DNA from: DATAXS01 sp036266715
GTDB taxonomy: Bacteria > Patescibacteriota > Minisyncoccia > UBA6257 > 2-01-FULL-56-20
Assembly: GCA_036266715.1 (NCBI GenBank)
Contig: DATAXS010000019.1
Span: 1-9,169 of the forward strand
Length of the DNA: 9,169 nt
Direction: 5' to 3'
Position 1 is the first letter of the stretch, and each line of letters opens with the position of its first letter. This document shows, one piece after another, positions 5,634 to 9,169 of this stretch. The position numbers and the translations under genes are program-made. The notes beneath the pieces were generated by a model. That model ran no database searches. It was not told where the DNA came from and saw nothing but the letters and a program-made list of their open reading frames with translations.

Positions 5634-6080
5634 CTATTGCGAAAGCGTCACCGTTTTCCCGAGCTCCGCGTGCGGCGCGGAAAGGGTAATGGTGTTGGAG
5701 GCATTAATAGAAATTGAATACCCGGTGTTATAGTCCGAGGGCGAATTGTAGTACGAGCTCGTGGCGCCGGGGTCGGACGGCATCACGCTGATGTACGTGG
5801 GCACAATGCACGGCGCAATGTTGTAGCTGCCGGCAGCGCTGCCCATATTCTTGGTAGACGTGGGAATCGCGCCGGACGCGCAACTAAATTTGCCATTGCC
5901 CTGGTCGGCAATATTGCTTTTGATGGCGAGCATGATGGTCTCAAGATCCGTCGTCCGGCGGCTGTTGCGCGCGCTTGCAAGCTGGCCCGCAGGATTTGCC
6001 ACCAAAAAATATGTGCCCACAAGGATCGCGATGATGGCGATCGTGATGACGATCTCTATAAGCGTAAGGCCGCGACGCAT
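5634..6080 (-). CDS. Type IV pilin, CPR type (candidate major pilin)
   Basis: A 148-residue prepilin. The leader is only MRRG, followed by LTLIEIVITIAIIAILVGTY: cleavage by the prepilin peptidase after Gly4 would leave Glu at mature position 5 and a hydrophobic helix through about residue 28. Then comes QLASARNSRRTTDLETIMLAI, a segment typical of CPR pilins. The globular part has two cysteines (67 and 91) that could form a disulfide, and ends in DYNTGYSISI...LSAPHAELGKTV, also usual for the group. The frame is open to an ATG at 6146, but that would overlap the upstream gene and give a 26-residue leader. The ATG at 6080 has TACAAT 6 bases upstream and is preferred. It is the last gene of the pilus cluster, set off by a hairpin, and converges on the surface protein gene with a 10-base gap. 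Confidence 0.85.
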   Translation of the reverse strand: MRRGLTLIEIVITIAIIAILVGTYFLVANPAGQLASARNSRRTTDLETIMLAIKSNIADQGNGKFSCASGAIPTSTKNMGSAAGSYNIAPCIVPTYISVMPSDPGATSSYYNSPSDYNTGYSISINASNTITLSAPHAELGKTVTLSQ

Positions 6081-6086
6081 GTCCTC

Positions 6087-6092
6087 ATTGTA
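6087..6092 (-). promoter_or_regulatory. -10 box of the pilin gene, predicted leaderless
   Basis: TACAAT on the minus strand (5/6 match) ends 6 bases before the ATG at 6080. The intervening GAGGAC contains a GAGG that is only 2 bases from the ATG, too close to act as a normal Shine-Dalgarno site. No good -35 lies at 16-18 bases; TTGCGC (6120-6115) is 22 bases away. Confidence 0.45.
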
Positions 6093-6105
6093 CCGCATCC
6101 GCATT

Positions 6106-6127
6106 GGCTCCCGCGCGCAACGGGACC
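6106..6127 (-). other. Hairpin directly after the PilX-like gene
   Basis: Right after the stop codon, GGTCCCG (6127-6121) pairs with CGGGA-CC (6113-6106, one bulged G) around the loop TTGCGCG: seven base pairs, mostly G-C. No T run follows, so it is not a standard terminator. It could protect the 3' end of the upstream mRNA, slow polymerase, or separate expression of the minor pilins from the pilin gene downstream. Confidence 0.45.
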
Positions 6128-7555
6128 TCACTGCAATTCTTCCCATGAAATCAGTATGTAGCCGTTCGTGGTGAGCGGGAAGCTTGGCGGCGGGCTGTAC
6201 AACAAATTCGCGTCGTAGTTATACGTCCTCGTTTGGTAACCACTCACTACATTCCCAGATCCGTCCTGCCACACAAGGCCGGATGGCTGGTTGGTCCCCA
6301 TAATGCCGAGCGTCGTCAGATTGGCGCGGAGATAGCTCGCGCCGCACGCGGCCGCGTAATAATCGCGCTGGATGCCGCCGTTCTGGGCAATGAGCGCGGC
6401 ATCTATCGTAAGGTCGTTGTCGGAGTTGAGGCCGATATTAATATTGTTTTGGGAAATGAGCGCAATAGTATCCGAACCGTTGAAGTTGGTATACGTGATG
6501 CTGTTGTTGACGGTGATGTTGGAATACGTTGACGCGTTCACCGGGAAACGGCCTGACGCGATCGTCACGCGCACATTATCCACGTGCCCGCGCACCCACA
6601 GATTATCCTCAAAGAACATATCGCCGTTCTGCGGGATGGTGCCCGTGGCGTAGAGCGTCTCCGTGTTCACGCTCCACGTCCCCCACCCTGTCTCGCCCTC
6701 GGCATTCGTGCAGTTGCGCGGCGCGGCCACGAGCGTGTTCACTTTATACACGGTGTACGTGCTCGTCGTGAGCACAAGATCGTATCCTTGCACCCCGGAA
6801 CTCCCGAAATATGTTCCGGATGCCTGCGCTTGTGCCTTCACGGTGGCAAGATCTTCCGTAATTCCCGTGAAGTCTATTGCCGGAACGCCGAGCGCGCGGC
6901 CGGCCAGGAACACGGCGGCCTGCGTGAGGAGCACGGTCGGCGGCGCGGGGTCCGCCGGCGGGCCGTCGGTATAGACCGCCCATTCGTTCTTGTTGCTGTT
7001 CGTGGGGTCGCTGTACGTGGTAAGCGCGCTCTCCACAAGGTTGTGTGCCACGCCGTCAAAATGGATTCCGTTGTTTGAATAGATGATGCCGTATACCTGC
7101 GCCGTGGAACCGAATGATGATACGCTGTTCATCACCCACGCGTACTGCGCAAAAGAAGGGACGCCAAGCCGCACGGTAATAACTTTTTTAATGCTTGCGT
7201 CGGCATTCACGGTGCCCGTGCTCGTGATGGTCACTATGGTGGAACCGGAAGGCGGTGCCGTGATGGCAAGAGAAAATTGCCCGACGGCAACACCGCTCTT
7301 GTTGTAATAGGTGTGCACGTAGGGTCCCGCCCTGCCCGTGCCGTCCGTAAAATCCTGCGCGTTGTATGCCAGGTGCCATTGGTAGTACTGTATCCCCGCC
7401 TCTGCAATGGCGAATGCTTGCGCTTCATTCTGCGCGCGCACGGAAAGATTGAGGAACGATGCCGCGAGCGACACAAACCCGCCGATCAACGTGACGACGA
7501 TTGCCGCAAGGAAAAGAAGTTCTACCGCAAGTTGTCCGTCCCGTTTCCTTTTCAT
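6128..7555 (-). CDS. PilX-like pilus assembly protein
   Basis: A 475-residue protein. The start MKRKRDG-QLAVELLFLAAIV reads as a short basic leader, a Gly cleavage site and a mature N-terminus with Glu at position 5, followed by a hydrophobic helix to about residue 33. Residues 48-62 (AFAIAEAGIQYYQWHL) carry the A-x-AEAGI segment typical of PilX-type minor pilins. Later parts include GIIYSNNGIHFDG (156-168), a repetitive beta-rich stretch around 311-395 (ALISQNNINIG, LTIDAALIAQNGG) that looks like a beta-solenoid, and the end YDANLLYSPPPSFPL...ISWEELQ, common in such proteins. PilX proteins act as minor pilins that help start and stabilise type IV pili. The ATG lies 1 base after the preceding stop codon, so translation is likely coupled; no strong Shine-Dalgarno site is seen. 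PilX identity is by motif and context, not full-length similarity. Confidence 0.75.
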   Translation of the reverse strand: MKRKRDGQLAVELLFLAAIVVTLIGGFVSLAASFLNLSVRAQNEAQAFAIAEAGIQYYQWHLAYNAQDFTDGTGRAGPYVHTYYNKSGVAVGQFSLAITAPPSGSTIVTITSTGTVNADASIKKVITVRLGVPSFAQYAWVMNSVSSFGSTAQVYGIIYSNNGIHFDGVAHNLVESALTTYSDPTNSNKNEWAVYTDGPPADPAPPTVLLTQAAVFLAGRALGVPAIDFTGITEDLATVKAQAQASGTYFGSSGVQGYDLVLTTSTYTVYKVNTLVAAPRNCTNAEGETGWGTWSVNTETLYATGTIPQNGDMFFEDNLWVRGHVDNVRVTIASGRFPVNASTYSNITVNNSITYTNFNGSDTIALISQNNINIGLNSDNDLTIDAALIAQNGGIQRDYYAAACGASYLRANLTTLGIMGTNQPSGLVWQDGSGNVVSGYQTRTYNYDANLLYSPPPSFPLTTNGYILISWEELQ

Positions 7556-7556
7556 A

Positions 7557-8186
7557 TTAATTGCTGTCCAAATTTCTTATGTCCACAAGCGACGAAAAAT
7601 ACTGGAGCGGCGAACGGCTGAGCGTGGAGGTCTGGTTGGCCTGCACTTCAAAAGAAACCCTCACGAGCCGGACCGCGGAAGCCGCGATCGGCGACGTGAG
7701 CGGCGACTGGGTCCCGGTGTACGAAGTGTCGTAGTAGGAAAAAAGCGGCGTTGAAGAAGGGATAATGACGTTGCCGATAAAGCTCGTCAGAACCTCGCTT
7801 GAGGTCGAGTACGTGGCGGGCGTTCCCGTGGGAGCAATAATGCCCTGGTAGATGGTGGACGATGCGTAAAAATAGCGCACATGGTCCGCAGTACCGTTCT
7901 TGTTGATGTCCGTGTAGAACGCAAACGAGCTCGTGCTTGCCGCATCAATCGGGTATCCGCCGTTCGCGGAAGTCTTCGCGGATTGGATTGCCTCCACCAT
8001 TATCTGCACTTCCTGGGTCACGCCCGACTTTGCCTGCAGTTCGGACGACACGAGCGTATTGAGCCCGGAAATGTTGTTACCAAAGTTGCCCACAATGAGC
8101 ACGATGGCGCCCGCGATCGCGACCACCACAAGCACTTCCAGGAGCGAAAATCCGCTGTTCTTTTTATGTCGTGAATGGTTGCTCAT
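7557..8186 (-). CDS. PulJ/PilW-like minor pilin
   Basis: A 209-residue prepilin. The leader MSNHSRHKKNSG ends in Gly12, followed by FSLLEVLVVVAIAGAIVLIV with Glu at mature position 5, the classic type IV prepilin N-terminus. The globular part contains FYTDINKNGTADHVRYFYASSTIYQGI (about residues 90-116, quoted here as separated blocks: FYTDINKNG and VRYFY...IYQG), the pattern seen in PulJ/PilW-type proteins. The rest is rich in Ser and Thr. Such proteins form part of the tip or initiating complex of the pilus. The start codon overlaps the stop of the upstream gene by 4 bases (ATGA), and the PilX-like gene follows 1 base after its own stop, so these three genes form one translationally coupled unit. 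Confidence 0.82.
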   Translation of the reverse strand: MSNHSRHKKNSGFSLLEVLVVVAIAGAIVLIVGNFGNNISGLNTLVSSELQAKSGVTQEVQIMVEAIQSAKTSANGGYPIDAASTSSFAFYTDINKNGTADHVRYFYASSTIYQGIIAPTGTPATYSTSSEVLTSFIGNVIIPSSTPLFSYYDTSYTGTQSPLTSPIAASAVRLVRVSFEVQANQTSTLSRSPLQYFSSLVDIRNLDSN

Positions 8187-9169
8187 GATTGCGTCATTAA
8201 AATTGTGGTGGACGATTCGCCCGTGCCCACGACGGCCGTGCCCGTCGCCTCAACATAATTTGGCGCCGTCACGTCCACGCTGTACGTCCCGGGCGTGATG
8301 CTCGTAAAGAGCGTTTGCGCCGGCGGCACGCAATTTGCCGTAAAGTCCACGGAAACGCCGTGGAGCACGGGCGTGGCGTTCGGATCCTGCGTGCTCATAA
8401 ACACTTCGTACCGGAAATACCTGTTCCCCGCGAGCGATGCGGGCAAAGTTGATGTGGTCGAGGTGAAATAGGTGGAAGCAGTGCCGTCCGGCCCCACAAA
8501 ATTCCACGTCGCATCATCGTTATTCGCCGCCACTTGGAACTCAAGCGTGATGTTCGGCGGCTCCGTAGCCGGCGTCCAGCTCAGCGTATTAAAAGTAGAG
8601 GCGGTGCCGCCCACGTCAAACGTGTTGGAGATGAGCCAGTCGGTGGTGGAGGTGGAATAGGTTCCGGACGCATTCGCAAGGAGCGTGAGCGTGCCGGCAT
8701 TTGAGTCATCTATCCCGCCATCCTGGCTGGCATACTGGCCGCCGGACCAATTGTTTTGGGAAAACGTTGCGTGGTCCGTGACAAGCGATTCGTTCACGCC
8801 GCCGTCCGCAATGGCAACGTTTGCATTGGAGATGCCCGCAAGCGTGGAGGCGTCAGCCACCGAAACAAGAAGTGACGGATTTGCGGCGGGCTGGAGAATG
8901 AACTGGAACGTCTGCGTGGAGCTGGGGTCAATAGTGAGCGGACTGAACGGCACCGTCCCCGCCACGTCCTGCGATGCATCGCTGAGCGCGATCGTGTACG
9001 TGTCCCACTCAATATTGCTCAAGCTCACAGAACCGCTCGCGGAAGTTTCCGAGCTCGTGACGAACGCCAAAACGTTCGGGCTCGTGCCAATGAGCTTGGC
9101 GCCCGTAAGCGAGAACTGCTCGTTGCCCACGGCGTTGCACCGGTCATCCGTGGAAGAAACAGTGAGCAT
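8183..9169 (-). CDS. Pilus-associated protein with carboxypeptidase-regulatory-like domains, C-terminal 328 residues (5' end outside the window)
   Basis: The frame reaches the right edge open. The Met at the edge is probably internal, because no prepilin leader or signal peptide follows it. The visible part contains, in order: SLSNIEWDTYTIAL (about residues 48-61) within a beta-rich domain; PSLLVSVADASTLAGISNANVAI (about 94-117), the beginning of a carboxypeptidase-regulatory-like domain; a Gly/Ser/Asp-rich stretch; a beta-sandwich with NITLEFQVAANND and YFRYEVFMST; and a last regulatory-like unit, GTYSVDVTAPNYVEATG. This chain is common in large minor pilins of CPR bacteria, where a PilV-like N-terminus carries surface domains. 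That N-terminus would lie outside the window. It overlaps the next gene by 4 bases. The role, probably adhesion or pilus-tip display, is inferred. Confidence 0.75.
   Translation of the reverse strand: MLTVSSTDDRCNAVGNEQFSLTGAKLIGTSPNVLAFVTSSETSASGSVSLSNIEWDTYTIALSDASQDVAGTVPFSPLTIDPSSTQTFQFILQPAANPSLLVSVADASTLAGISNANVAIADGGVNESLVTDHATFSQNNWSGGQYASQDGGIDDSNAGTLTLLANASGTYSTSTTDWLISNTFDVGGTASTFNTLSWTPATEPPNITLEFQVAANNDDATWNFVGPDGTASTYFTSTTSTLPASLAGNRYFRYEVFMSTQDPNATPVLHGVSVDFTANCVPPAQTLFTSITPGTYSVDVTAPNYVEATGTAVVGTGESSTTILMTQS

Noticed and set aside
5624..5648. Possible terminator between the convergent surface protein and pilin genes
   Set aside because: On the minus strand ACGC/GCGT gives only a 4-base stem with a 12-base loop before five T, and it overlaps the pilin stop codon; too weak to call.

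Overview
The window looks like part of a chromosome from a Patescibacteria (CPR) bacterium, most likely of the Parcubacteria type. The grounds are: pilins with the ARN-x-RR-x-x-D signature common in that group, a set of long Ser/Thr-rich minor pilins, a short gamma-only DnaX, uncharacterised small membrane proteins, and coding DNA rich in G+C with very short A/T-rich gaps between genes. The taxon is inferred from protein style, not from a marker gene. Nearly all of the sequence is coding, and no tRNA, rRNA, CRISPR array or insertion sequence was seen.

Left part (1-2240): chromosome maintenance. The start of scpB (cut by the window edge) and all of scpA lie on the minus strand with an 8-base overlap, encoding the two non-SMC subunits of condensin. 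Facing away from them is dnaX, the ATPase subunit of the DNA polymerase III clamp loader. The 112-base region between scpA and dnaX carries a good promoter for dnaX and a dyad that overlaps its -35 box.

Middle part (2241-5633): envelope genes. Two small membrane proteins (85 and 147 residues) form a minus-strand operon with its own promoter, clear Shine-Dalgarno sites and a plausible intrinsic terminator. Upstream of them lies a GT39-type protein O-mannosyltransferase. Only 37 bases separate it from a divergent gene for a membrane-anchored surface protein with two beta-sandwich-like modules joined by a Gly/Ser then Pro/Thr-rich linker. That linker is the kind of region a protein O-mannosyltransferase modifies, so the pair may be an enzyme and its substrate.

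Right part (5634-9169): a minus-strand type IV pilus cluster. In transcription order it has a large pilin-associated protein with carboxypeptidase-regulatory-like domains (cut by the right edge), a PulJ/PilW-like minor pilin, a PilX-like protein, and a small CPR-type pilin. The first three are coupled by a 4-base overlap and a 1-base gap. The last is set apart by a hairpin and its own -10 box.

The most striking non-coding pattern is that dnaX, the surface protein gene, the pilin gene and probably the mannosyltransferase gene each have a -10 box ending 6 or 7 bases before the ATG. This predicts leaderless mRNAs. Genes inside operons instead use coupling or Shine-Dalgarno sites.
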